34,256 bases of DNA from Fidelibacterota bacterium (lineage in GTDB: Bacteria; Marinisomatota; Marinisomatia; Marinisomatales; S15-B10): NCBI GenBank assembly GCA_002715465.1, contig PAYY01000037.1, positions 1 through 34,256 of the forward strand, written 5' to 3'. The first letter of the stretch is position 1; each line of letters starts with the position of its first letter. Positions 24,821 to 33,628 of the stretch are shown piece after piece. Below the pieces are notes generated by a model that ran no database searches, had not been told where the DNA came from, and saw nothing but the letters and a program-made list of their open reading frames with translations. The translations under genes were made by a program, and so were the position numbers.

Positions 24821-26734
24821 TTAATCTGCTGAAGAAAGTCTTTCAGTACTTAAAAGTCCACTACTAAGAAAATCAGTGAATTTGTCTACATTGCGGGTTA
24901 GACCAGGGAATCGAGCAATCTCTTCACTTTCAGGACTTAAAATAACATAGAATGGAAGCGCTGCTGTTCCAAAACGATCAATCTCCATCTGTTGATATTC
25001 TTTATGTCTTGGACCTCCATCAGTAAATAATTCAATCAAAATATAATTATCTAGTATACTGGCAACTTCAGGAAGAACAAGTATATTAGTTTCCATCCAC
25101 CTACAATTAGTACAAGTATATCCAGTAAAATTTACAAACATTGGCTTACCAGTCATTTCAGACATAGCAATTCCTTCATCAAAATCCAAGATCCAGTTAA
25201 GACCTTTTTTATTGAGATTCTCGTTAGTTACTATTGTCGATTCAGAGCGGGCTGCTGGGGGCAAGTATGAATCAATTAAGCCATGTATTGGTTGTCCAAA
25301 AAGACCACGGCCCATATATAAAGCAAAAGAGAAAAGAATAATGCTCATCACCAAACGAGGGACACCTACTGTTTTCAGTTCAGAGTCATGCGGAAGACGA
25401 ATTTTCCCAATTAGGTACAATCCAGTAAGAAAAACAATTACAACCCAAGTTGCCAAGACAAATGGCCTTGTAAAAATATCCCAACCCCAAACAAGATCAG
25501 TATTACTAAAAAATTTAAACGCAGCTGCCATTTCCAGAAAACCCATCGACACTTTTACAGCGTTAAGCCATCCTCCACTTTTTGGCATTTTAGATAAATA
25601 TTGAGGGAAAAGGGCCAAGAAGAAAAAAGGCATTGCAAATGCAGCTGAAAAGAAAAGCATACCTAGGAAAGGCCATAGCCAATCACCTTGTATTGCTCTT
25701 ACTAGTAACAAACCTACAAATTGCACTGTACAAGTAAAAGATGTAAGAGTAAATGTAAGAGCCATGAAAAGAGTTCCAACATATCCACCTCTTCCTTCTT
25801 GCTGCACAGCCAATTGTCGAATAGAAGATGGTAACTGTATTTCATACATTCCAAAAAGTGAAAGTGCAAAATAAATAAATAAACCACCTATAAAAAGATT
25901 AACCCATGGGTTCGATGCAAGCTGGTTAGCGCCAGAAGCACCCAATGTCATGGCCAATACCAAACCAAGAACAGTATAAGTAATAATAATACCTCCAGAA
26001 TAAACTGAAGCCTGTTTAATTGGATTTTTTCCTTCTGTCTCTCCAAGTTTTGTAAAATAAGATACAGTAATTGGAATCATAGGAAATACACAAGGCGTCA
26101 AAAGAGCAAGAAGCCCCATACTGATTGAAAGTAAAATAAACGAACTGATTCCAGACGAAATAACATTCTCTAAGTCAATATTGTCATCATCACTAGGCAT
26201 AACGAAGGATTCAGTCTTTGCTGCTACAATTTCACTTCGATCAGATCTTGCTGGACCGTCTACTACGTCGAATTCTAATTGAAATGTTTTAGTCGTAGGA
26301 GGAAAACAGATTGTAGGATCACAAGCTTGGAACAAAAGCCCAACTTTAATGGATTGAGAACCTGGTGCTATCCCTGATTTTATTTTAACATCTGTTTCAA
26401 AAGTAACCGTTCCTTCATGGTAGTAAGTTTCAGTCATGAAACCTTCATCATATTTATTTATTGGTGATGGTTCTAGAGTCCTACCTATAATATCAACGAT
26501 TTTGCCTTCTATCGTCACCTTAGAAGGAATAGGACCTTCAGCAATATCATTTATAGCATAAATATGAAAGTCCGGCTCTGAGGTAGCTGACACATAGACT
26601 GTAATAACCTCACCAGCTCTTACTTTAACTGGGTCAAGGCTGGCCTCAACAGTAACAGGAGCAGATACTTGGCCAAATAGTGCATTAGATACCAATAAGA
26701 CCCAAAATGACTGTTTACATTTTAATTTTAACAT
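24821..26734 (-). CDS. dsbD: DsbD thiol:disulfide interchange protein
   Basis: The 637-residue DsbD has all three parts. The N-terminal periplasmic immunoglobulin-like domain, after a signal peptide, has Cys138 and Cys143 (CDPTIC). A central membrane domain of about eight helices has Cys215 in LTPCVFPMIPIT and Cys335 in FTCTVQFVGLL. The C-terminal thioredoxin-like domain has Cys541 and Cys544 (GYTCTNCRWME). It carries electrons from cytoplasmic thioredoxin across the inner membrane to periplasmic acceptors such as the neighbouring TlpA-like protein. ATG start. It heads the minus-strand run dsbD-tlpA-DUF6029-like. The tRNA-Leu gene lies about 110 bases upstream on the same strand. Confidence 0.95.
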   Translation of the reverse strand: MLKLKCKQSFWVLLVSNALFGQVSAPVTVEASLDPVKVRAGEVITVYVSATSEPDFHIYAINDIAEGPIPSKVTIEGKIVDIIGRTLEPSPINKYDEGFMTETYYHEGTVTFETDVKIKSGIAPGSQSIKVGLLFQACDPTICFPPTTKTFQLEFDVVDGPARSDRSEIVAAKTESFVMPSDDDNIDLENVISSGISSFILLSISMGLLALLTPCVFPMIPITVSYFTKLGETEGKNPIKQASVYSGGIIITYTVLGLVLAMTLGASGANQLASNPWVNLFIGGLFIYFALSLFGMYEIQLPSSIRQLAVQQEGRGGYVGTLFMALTFTLTSFTCTVQFVGLLLVRAIQGDWLWPFLGMLFFSAAFAMPFFFLALFPQYLSKMPKSGGWLNAVKVSMGFLEMAAAFKFFSNTDLVWGWDIFTRPFVLATWVVIVFLTGLYLIGKIRLPHDSELKTVGVPRLVMSIILFSFALYMGRGLFGQPIHGLIDSYLPPAARSESTIVTNENLNKKGLNWILDFDEGIAMSEMTGKPMFVNFTGYTCTNCRWMETNILVLPEVASILDNYILIELFTDGGPRHKEYQQMEIDRFGTAALPFYVILSPESEEIARFPGLTRNVDKFTDFLSSGLLSTERLSSAD

Positions 26735-26794
26735 CTATATAAAGTTACATCCTGTTTACATGAGTATTCAAATAAGAAAAAAAGTTGTACTCAA

Positions 26795-26815
26795 ATTGTT
26801 TCCCTATTAAACAAT
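26795..26815 (-). terminator. Weak hairpin downstream of tRNA-Leu
   Basis: ATTGTTT (26795-26801) pairs with AAACAAT (26809-26815) across a seven-base loop. A seven-T run lies about 11 bases further on the minus strand. It could end the tRNA transcript before dsbD, but the spacing is poor. Confidence 0.25.
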
Positions 26816-26843
26816 CTATTCATTTACTCATTAAAGAGGTTAG

Positions 26844-26928
26844 TACCCGGGGCCGGATTTGAACCGGCACGGTCCTCAGGACCAGCAGATTTTAAGTCTG
26901 AAGTGTCTACCAATTCCACCACCCGGGC
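26844..26928 (-). tRNA. tRNA-Leu (UAA anticodon)
   Basis: The 85-base cloverleaf has acceptor GCCCGGG (26922-26928) pairing with CCCGGGT (26845-26851), with one G-U pair at the end. The anticodon arm CAGA-CTTAAAA-TCTG gives anticodon UAA. The long variable arm GGTCCTGAGGACC is as in class II tRNAs, and the T arm is GCCGG-TTCAAAT-CCGGC. The discriminator is A. CCA is not encoded and must be added. A second-class (Leu) tRNA is supported by length and arm. Confidence 0.97.
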
Positions 26929-27001
26929 TATTTCTTAATTTTTTAGATAATAATATTATACAATCTAATTTGTAATTTACTATTCATTAATAAAAAAAAT
27001 T

Positions 27002-29716
27002 ATGGAGAGATCAGCACTTATGCGTAACCCTTTAACAAAGTATATCTTAATTCTTTTTATTTTTTATTTGAATTACGGAATATCTAAAGACGATAGTCCT
27101 AATCTTGTTCCACTGGATATAATTAAAGTACCCGAAGGTTTAGAAGTAACTATTTGGGCATCATCCCCAATGCTATATAATCCTACTAATATAGATATAG
27201 ATAAAGATGGTCGTATATGGGTTGCTGAGGGAGTTCGTTATCGCTTTAACTGGAATCGGCAACCTCAAGGAGACAGGATTGTAGTATTAGAAGATACTAA
27301 TAAGGATGGAAAAGCTGATAAAAGTCATACTTTTCTTCAGGATCCATCACTAGTGTCACCATTAGGCATTGCTGTAATTGATAATAAAATCGTTGTTTCT
27401 CAACCTCCTGAATTAATTGTTTATACAGATGTCAATAGGAATCTAAAGTTTGAGAAAAATATAGATACTAGAGAAATTCTACTGAATGGTTTCAGCGGAA
27501 AAAATCATGATCATAGTTTGCATTCAGTAACTGTTGGTCCTAATGGAAAATGGTATTTTAATTCAGGTAATTGTGGTGCTGAATTTACTGATCGTTCAGG
27601 ATTAACTTATAGAATTGGAAGCCCTTACAATCCAGATCCTATTGGTCCATTTAATTTTCCCATAGACCCAACTAGAATATCTGGGGAAAAAAGCGATGAT
27701 GGTCATATTTACGTAGGAGGCTTTACAGCAAGAATGAATCCAGATGCAACAGAAGTTGAAATTATTGGTTATAATTATAGAAATAGCTATGAACAATCAA
27801 TCTCTTCAATTGGAGATGTTTTTCAAAGTGATAATGATGACCCTCCAGCCTGCCGAGTAAGCTATGTTCTAGAATATGGTAATGCTGGCTTTGCATCAAC
27901 TGATGGTAAAAGAACTTGGAGAGCTGACAAAAGACCAAATCAATCTATAGCCCAAGCCCAGTGGCGTCAAGAGGATCCAGGAACAATGCCTGCTGGTGAT
28001 ATCTATGGAGGAGGCTCTCCTACAGGAAATGTATTCTATGAAAATGGTGCGTTAGGAGAAAAATGGAAAGGAATGTTTTTAGCATGTGAAGCTGGAAAAA
28101 ATGTAGTATTTGGATATTTTCCAAAATTACGTGGAGCTGGCTTTGACTTAGAAAGATTTAACTTCATTACTACAAATGAAGAAGAAGACTTTGCTGGTAC
28201 TGATTTTCTTGGAGGAGGGAAAAGTGTTAGCGGAGAATTAAAAACTTTATTTCGTCCATCAGATATAGCTATTGGACCTGATGGAGCCATTTATATTTCT
28301 GATTGGTATGATGGTCGAGTTGGAGGGCATCAAGATCTAGATAAAACAATGTCAGGTACTATTTACAGAGTAGCTCCAAAAAATTTTATAAGTAATCCAC
28401 CAAAATTAAATCTTTCAAATGATAAAGGGGCAATTTCCGCATTAAAAAGTCCCGCTGTAAACGTTCGGAATCTTGGTTTTATGGCCTTAAAAGAAAGAGG
28501 AGAAGCTGCTGTTCCCCAACTAACAAAATTACTAAAAGAAGAAAATATTTTTTTAGCCTCCCGTGCCATATGGCTTCTATCTGAAGCTGGTAAGAAAGGT
28601 TATAAAAAAGTCTATTCCTTATTAGACTCTCCAAATGAACAAATAAGAATTACCGCTTATAGAGCCTTAAGAAGTCATCAGGACAAGATTCTTTCTTTAG
28701 CAAAAAAAATGTCAACGGACGAATCACCTGCTGTCCGAAGAGAAGTAGCAATTTCTTTGCGAGACATTTCAGCTATAGAAAAAATTCCGATTTTAGTTGA
28801 GATAGCTAAAAGATATCCTGTTAATGACAGAACATATTTAGAAGCTTTTGGTATTGGTTCTAAAGGTGCTGAAGGAGAACTCTTTGAGGTTCTAAATAAA
28901 ATAATTGGAAATGAGAATTCATTAAAATGGTCTAATAGTTTTTGCGATATAGCTTGGAGATTACACCCAATAGAGGCAATTAAAGCTCAAAAATTGAGAG
29001 GACAAACATTACATATCAGTAAATCAAAGCGAAAACAATCTATCGATGCCTTAGCTTTTACAAATTCAAAGCAAGCAGCAATTGCAATGATGGAATTAGC
29101 TAAGCATCCTGATCCTTTCACAAAAGACTATTCTAATTGGTGGCTTTTGAATAAAGTACATGGAGATTGGAATAAGTTTAACTTAGAGAAAGAACTTGCT
29201 GATAGAGATATATATGACCCTTCAAAAATCAAACTAATTGAAGTTATTTCGAAAAACCCTTCGGATACAGAGACAAACTACCCCTCAATTGATGAATTAT
29301 TAACCATTAAAGGAAGTAATGCCAAAGGTAAAATACTTATTCAAAGATGTACTAGTTGCCATCAAATTGGTAATACTGGCATTAACTTTGGACCATCTTT
29401 AACTGATTGGGGGGGGAACCAAACACGAAAAGCAATATTCCAATCTATAATTAATCCAAATCTTGATATTGCTCATGGCTTTGAAGGATATGAAATTGAA
29501 TTAAAGAATGGTAAAAAAATCCATGGTCTATTAATTAAAGAATCTAATCCATACATAATTCTTTCAGAAGGAGGGGTTAAACAAATAGTTAATGGAGAGA
29601 GAATTAATAAAATAAATAGATTAAATCACAGTTTAATGACTTCTCCCTATGAATTAAAACTAAACTCTCAAGATATTGCTGATATAGTAGCTTTCTTGAA
29701 AAATCCTATAAAATAA
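27002..29716 (+). CDS. PVC-type membrane-bound dehydrogenase-like protein with HEAT repeats and c-type heme domain
   Basis: The 904-residue exported protein has a signal peptide (about 1-30). Its N-terminal NHL/sorbosone-dehydrogenase-like six-bladed propeller, about 40-460, contains NIDIDKDGRIWVAEGVRYRF, GPNGKWYFNSGN, and AIGPDGAIYISDWYDGRVGG. HEAT-like alpha repeats follow (about 470-650, KSPAVNVRNLGFMALKERGE). The C-terminal cytochrome c domain has CTSCH at 783-787 with GFEGYEIELKNGKKIHG, the Planctomycete-type heme-binding (TIGR02603-like) signature. Such proteins are thought to oxidise sugars or related compounds in the periplasm, but this is not proved. ATG starts at 27002 and 27020 are both possible. 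It converges on the DUF1552 gene with only seven bases between their stops. Confidence 0.85.
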   Translation: MERSALMRNPLTKYILILFIFYLNYGISKDDSPNLVPLDIIKVPEGLEVTIWASSPMLYNPTNIDIDKDGRIWVAEGVRYRFNWNRQPQGDRIVVLEDTNKDGKADKSHTFLQDPSLVSPLGIAVIDNKIVVSQPPELIVYTDVNRNLKFEKNIDTREILLNGFSGKNHDHSLHSVTVGPNGKWYFNSGNCGAEFTDRSGLTYRIGSPYNPDPIGPFNFPIDPTRISGEKSDDGHIYVGGFTARMNPDATEVEIIGYNYRNSYEQSISSIGDVFQSDNDDPPACRVSYVLEYGNAGFASTDGKRTWRADKRPNQSIAQAQWRQEDPGTMPAGDIYGGGSPTGNVFYENGALGEKWKGMFLACEAGKNVVFGYFPKLRGAGFDLERFNFITTNEEEDFAGTDFLGGGKSVSGELKTLFRPSDIAIGPDGAIYISDWYDGRVGGHQDLDKTMSGTIYRVAPKNFISNPPKLNLSNDKGAISALKSPAVNVRNLGFMALKERGEAAVPQLTKLLKEENIFLASRAIWLLSEAGKKGYKKVYSLLDSPNEQIRITAYRALRSHQDKILSLAKKMSTDESPAVRREVAISLRDISAIEKIPILVEIAKRYPVNDRTYLEAFGIGSKGAEGELFEVLNKIIGNENSLKWSNSFCDIAWRLHPIEAIKAQKLRGQTLHISKSKRKQSIDALAFTNSKQAAIAMMELAKHPDPFTKDYSNWWLLNKVHGDWNKFNLEKELADRDIYDPSKIKLIEVISKNPSDTETNYPSIDELLTIKGSNAKGKILIQRCTSCHQIGNTGINFGPSLTDWGGNQTRKAIFQSIINPNLDIAHGFEGYEIELKNGKKIHGLLIKESNPYIILSEGGVKQIVNGERINKINRLNHSLMTSPYELKLNSQDIADIVAFLKNPIK

Positions 29717-29723
29717 AAGAGGT

Positions 29724-31079
29724 TTAGGTAATTGGAATTGCGGTATCAATTCCTCCAATTTCATGCATAGGAACCCCCATCATATCCATCATTGTAAGGT
29801 AAACACCTTCGGATGGACCTTCAATATTTTTCAATACGCGGCCCGGAGAAATCTTTCCACTAGCCTTACCAGCAATTAATATTGGTAAATTAACTGAGAC
29901 ATGTTCATTACCATCATTAAATGGTGAGCCATATAAAATCATGCAATTATCTAAGAGAGTACCATCACCTTCTTTGATTTCTTTAAGTCTATTAAAAAAG
30001 TATGCAACCTGCTCATGATGAAGCTTGATTATATTGCGATAGTGTTCATATTTGACTTCCTTCGATGGCCATGACACTCCTTCTTCATCATTCCCACTTA
30101 TATTACGCCAATGAGAAATTGAGTGCCACATACCTTTAGCTCCAGGAAAATCAAAAAATCTGTTGCTTTGCTCATGGTCAAGCATAAAAGTTGCGACTCT
30201 TGTAGAATCAGTCCAATAAGCCAAGATCATCATATCAAACATTAATCGTAGATAAGCCCAGCGATCTTCAGGAATTTCTTCAGGAGGTTGAGGATATGAT
30301 GACGCTTTTTTACGGGCCTCAGAATGTTTTTCCCCAGCTAACCGATTCATTTGTTTTTCTACACTTCTCACAGAATCAAAGTATTCTTCAAGACGTTCTT
30401 GATCCGCACGCCCAACACGCTTTTTGAGACTTTTTGCATCATCAAGAACCGTGTCAAGTATACTATCTAAATGATTGGAGTCTTTGTTCTGCAGACTCAC
30501 TCCCGTTAATCTATCATATATTGCACGCGGCTCTGTTTCTCTTGGCACAGGAGTGGAAGCATTTCGCCAAGATATATTATGACGCAAAAGAGACTTGCTA
30601 AATGAACCTTCTGAGCGTGAAATAAGTTCAAGAGAAGGAAAAGGTGTCTGGTCCCCTATCTTTTGAGCAATAATTTGATCCATTGAAGGTGCGCCAGCTT
30701 GTTTTTTATGGTTTATCCGATCTCCTTCCAAACAAGGGCGAACAAGCCAAGTTGCAGCAGCACCCGGATGACTTCCTTGTGTCTCGCTTCCTAAACCTGT
30801 AATATACTGTACATCATTTTTTAGAGGCTCAAAAGATGACATCCATTTATTCATTTTAATTATACTTCCATCCTTAGAAGTTTGAGGCAGCCAAACATCA
30901 GAGGGGATACCATTTGGCATGTAGACACAACCCATTCGAAGAGGAGGAGTAGAATTAGTCCCACTTTTTCTTAATGATGTTGGAGTCATTGCTTCAAGAT
31001 AGGGTAATCCGAGAAAAGTACTTATTGCCCCTGCTGTTCCTCGTAAAAATGTCCGCCTATTTATTTGCCAGTCTCTCAT
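29724..31079 (-). CDS. DUF1552 family protein with Tat signal
   Basis: The 451-residue protein has a twin-arginine leader at its N-terminus (NRRTFLRGTAGAIS, Arg8 and Arg9), so it is exported folded. The body matches DUF1552: PPLRMGCVYMPNGIPSDVWL, PRAIYDRLTG, a long helix RADQERLEEYFDSVRSVEKQ, the TFMLDHEQSNRFFDF segment, and HVSVNLPILIAGKASG. DUF1552 proteins are common in Planctomycetes, Verrucomicrobia and relatives, usually beside DUF1592-type cytochrome genes, as here (32 bases after it). Their activity is unknown; the Tat export suggests a bound cofactor or complex folded in the cytoplasm. ATG start. Confidence 0.92.
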   Translation of the reverse strand: MRDWQINRRTFLRGTAGAISTFLGLPYLEAMTPTSLRKSGTNSTPPLRMGCVYMPNGIPSDVWLPQTSKDGSIIKMNKWMSSFEPLKNDVQYITGLGSETQGSHPGAAATWLVRPCLEGDRINHKKQAGAPSMDQIIAQKIGDQTPFPSLELISRSEGSFSKSLLRHNISWRNASTPVPRETEPRAIYDRLTGVSLQNKDSNHLDSILDTVLDDAKSLKKRVGRADQERLEEYFDSVRSVEKQMNRLAGEKHSEARKKASSYPQPPEEIPEDRWAYLRLMFDMMILAYWTDSTRVATFMLDHEQSNRFFDFPGAKGMWHSISHWRNISGNDEEGVSWPSKEVKYEHYRNIIKLHHEQVAYFFNRLKEIKEGDGTLLDNCMILYGSPFNDGNEHVSVNLPILIAGKASGKISPGRVLKNIEGPSEGVYLTMMDMMGVPMHEIGGIDTAIPIT

Positions 31080-31111
31080 ATTAAAAATTCCTGTTCAATA
31101 GAATTATTAAA

Positions 31112-33628
31112 CTATGACTCTTTCCGATATCTGAACGGTTCGCTAAGAACAATTTCATCAATAAGCATCCTTGCTTGAAAGTTATTTCCTTGTAACTTAT
31201 TAATTATTGTAAAAACTGAACGTTCATCTGAAAAAATTAAATCTCTACTTAATGCATAAGATAACATTTTTTCAGTGAAATGTCTTACAAAGGTAGTACT
31301 TTTTTTATTTAAAAGAAATGCTCTTAAATCAGCCGCACCATCTATGGTAATACCATTCCAAAGGGTAGTTGAAGTATTTTGGTCTCGCTTCTTTAGTCTT
31401 CCAATAGGATCATATTGCTCTAATGCAAAACCATAAGGATCAATCTTATTATGGCAACTAGCACATTCAACCTTACTGCGATGAGATTCTAGTAACTCCC
31501 GCAATGAACTGCTGGAGATCCCATCTTCAGAATCAAGTGTTCCAACATTTGGGGGAGGTGGCGGAGGTGGCTCACCCAAGAGAACATCTAAAACCCATTT
31601 TCCACGAAATACAGGACTAGTCCTATTCGGAGAAGAAGATACCGTCAATACAGCAGCCTGAGTAAGCAACCCACCACGGTGAGAATCTTTTAAAACTACT
31701 TCCTGCCAATCAGTTCCTGTTATTTCTTCCCCATATCCATAGTGTTTTGCTAAAACTTCATTCATAAAAGTTGAATTGTCATCTAATAATCGGAGCAAGG
31801 ATTTATTCTCCCTAATAACATTACGAACAACAATGACACCCTCCTCTTTCATTGCAGCAAGCAATGATTCATTTATCTCTGGGAAAAGTGACCGATCAGG
31901 CATATAAGTGTCACCAAGTCCCTCCGTACGAAGCCATTGTAGCACAAAACGTTCAAAAAATCGATTGGCTTTTTCATCAGCCAACATTCGATTTGTCTGC
32001 CTTAATACTTCATCAGGCTCTAAAAGCTTACCAGAGATTCCAGCTGAAATCAATTCTTCATCTGGACTGCTTGACCAAAGAAAATAAGATAAACGACTTG
32101 CCATATCAATGCTAGTGACAGGATAAATTGATTGTCCAGACATTTCCTTTTCAGTCTGCATCAGAAATGAAGGTGAAGATAAAGCTGCTATAACTGGAAC
32201 TCTCATTGCAAGATCAAAAGGAACATTATTATTAAAACTTTTAAGGAAAAGTTTGTAATAACGATTTATCTCATCTTTAGTTACAGGACGTCGAAATGCC
32301 TTAAGGAGAAAATTGTCTAAAATTTTAGTTGAAGCTTCATGAACGGTAATCACTTTAGGTTTAGGAGATTTTTTTCCAACATACCAATGAAAGGAAGGCT
32401 CAGGAAGTTTCTCAGCATTTGGTTTCATAGAGTAATTAATAATTTTGTCTTCGGATAAAGGATCAGAAAAAAATAATAAATCTTTAATCGGAGGAAGCTT
32501 GTATTTTTCCTCTTCTTTAACTGATTCATCATTATCAATAATATTATTTTTCTTATATCGAGCAGCTTTCCCAACCTTAAATAAGTTTTGATTTATATCA
32601 TTATTTTTATAATTAGCAACACTAGCAAGCAGTCTACCATCAAGAAATAAAGAAGATCTATGACCTTGGACATTAAGTGCAATTACATACGATTTAGTTG
32701 AATCACTAATACTAAGATTAATTGCCTCTATTCTACTATTGGAGCCTATTTGATAAGTAATTGACTCTTCATCATATGAAAGCTGTATTGAACCACGAGT
32801 AAATCCTTCAAGAGGAGGAGATTTAATTAATATATTTCCCTCACCCCCTAATACTATCGCTAATACAGTGAAATTTCCATCACCCATATCAAGTGTTACA
32901 GCTTCTTCAATTGTTGAAACATAAAGTGCCTTTTCTTCAAAAATTGGCGGAGTAGGCCTTACAATAAATAGTCTCTCAAGGGACTCGGGATTTGACCAAA
33001 CTATATTAACAATTTCTTTTGAGGCTTTTAACGCTCTTTCAAACCAAAGTGGTTCGGTAGTTAAAGTTTCAATATTGTTATCAAAAGAATCTTCAGTGCT
33101 AAGATCAGAAGGGAACAAATCATCAGGGATATCCTCTAGATTAAAAAGATCCTTTACAGTGTAATTATACTGGTTTTTATTAAAACGTCTGGGAGGAATA
33201 AACCCAGGATCTTTAGGAATACGATCTATTTCTACATTGTCTAATGTATGGCTAATCCAATTAATCAAACTTTCTCTCTCTAGATTTGTCAACTGAGGTT
33301 CATCAGGAGGTGGCATTTCTTTCCGATTGAGCATGTCTAGAGCTCTAGTATAAGTTTTTCTCTTTTCCCAAATACTAATTTCATCATTTAGTCCTGTAAA
33401 ATCTACTCCAGCCTCTGTGGCCCAGTCCCCACCATGGCACCTGTGGCAGTTATCCTCAATAAGCTTTACAGACTTAAGTACGTTATCTGTTTTAGAAAAA
33501 AGTAAGTTAGCAGCAGAAAATGAGCCTATAAAAATAAATGCAGTTATAGATGCTGAAGGAACAATTGTCAGAAATGAAGTTTGAAACAAACTGATAAAAT
33601 ATCTCCAGTATTTATTCTTCAACTTCAT
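31112..33628 (-). CDS. DUF1587/1592/1588/1585 cytochrome-type protein
   Basis: I start at ATG 33626-33628 (838 residues), because upstream in-frame ATGs lie inside the preceding gene and the membrane-targeting leader follows this one. A signal anchor (about 15-40) is followed by a heme motif CHRCH (about residue 60). DUF1587 is next, from the RRFNKNQYNYTVKDLFNL segment. A LamG-like insert follows (about 220-340, VQGHRSSLFLDGRLLASVAN), then DUF1595/1592 (ASRLSYFLWSSSPDEELISA), DUF1588 with ECASCHNKIDPYGFALEQYD including a second CxxCH, and DUF1585 (HFTEKMLSYALSRD). The protein is a predicted periplasmic cytochrome partner of the DUF1552 protein. The start lies within the end of the beta-helix gene, overlapping by 17 bases. 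Function unproved. Confidence 0.9.
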   Translation of the reverse strand: MKLKNKYWRYFISLFQTSFLTIVPSASITAFIFIGSFSAANLLFSKTDNVLKSVKLIEDNCHRCHGGDWATEAGVDFTGLNDEISIWEKRKTYTRALDMLNRKEMPPPDEPQLTNLERESLINWISHTLDNVEIDRIPKDPGFIPPRRFNKNQYNYTVKDLFNLEDIPDDLFPSDLSTEDSFDNNIETLTTEPLWFERALKASKEIVNIVWSNPESLERLFIVRPTPPIFEEKALYVSTIEEAVTLDMGDGNFTVLAIVLGGEGNILIKSPPLEGFTRGSIQLSYDEESITYQIGSNSRIEAINLSISDSTKSYVIALNVQGHRSSLFLDGRLLASVANYKNNDINQNLFKVGKAARYKKNNIIDNDESVKEEEKYKLPPIKDLLFFSDPLSEDKIINYSMKPNAEKLPEPSFHWYVGKKSPKPKVITVHEASTKILDNFLLKAFRRPVTKDEINRYYKLFLKSFNNNVPFDLAMRVPVIAALSSPSFLMQTEKEMSGQSIYPVTSIDMASRLSYFLWSSSPDEELISAGISGKLLEPDEVLRQTNRMLADEKANRFFERFVLQWLRTEGLGDTYMPDRSLFPEINESLLAAMKEEGVIVVRNVIRENKSLLRLLDDNSTFMNEVLAKHYGYGEEITGTDWQEVVLKDSHRGGLLTQAAVLTVSSSPNRTSPVFRGKWVLDVLLGEPPPPPPPNVGTLDSEDGISSSSLRELLESHRSKVECASCHNKIDPYGFALEQYDPIGRLKKRDQNTSTTLWNGITIDGAADLRAFLLNKKSTTFVRHFTEKMLSYALSRDLIFSDERSVFTIINKLQGNNFQARMLIDEIVLSEPFRYRKES

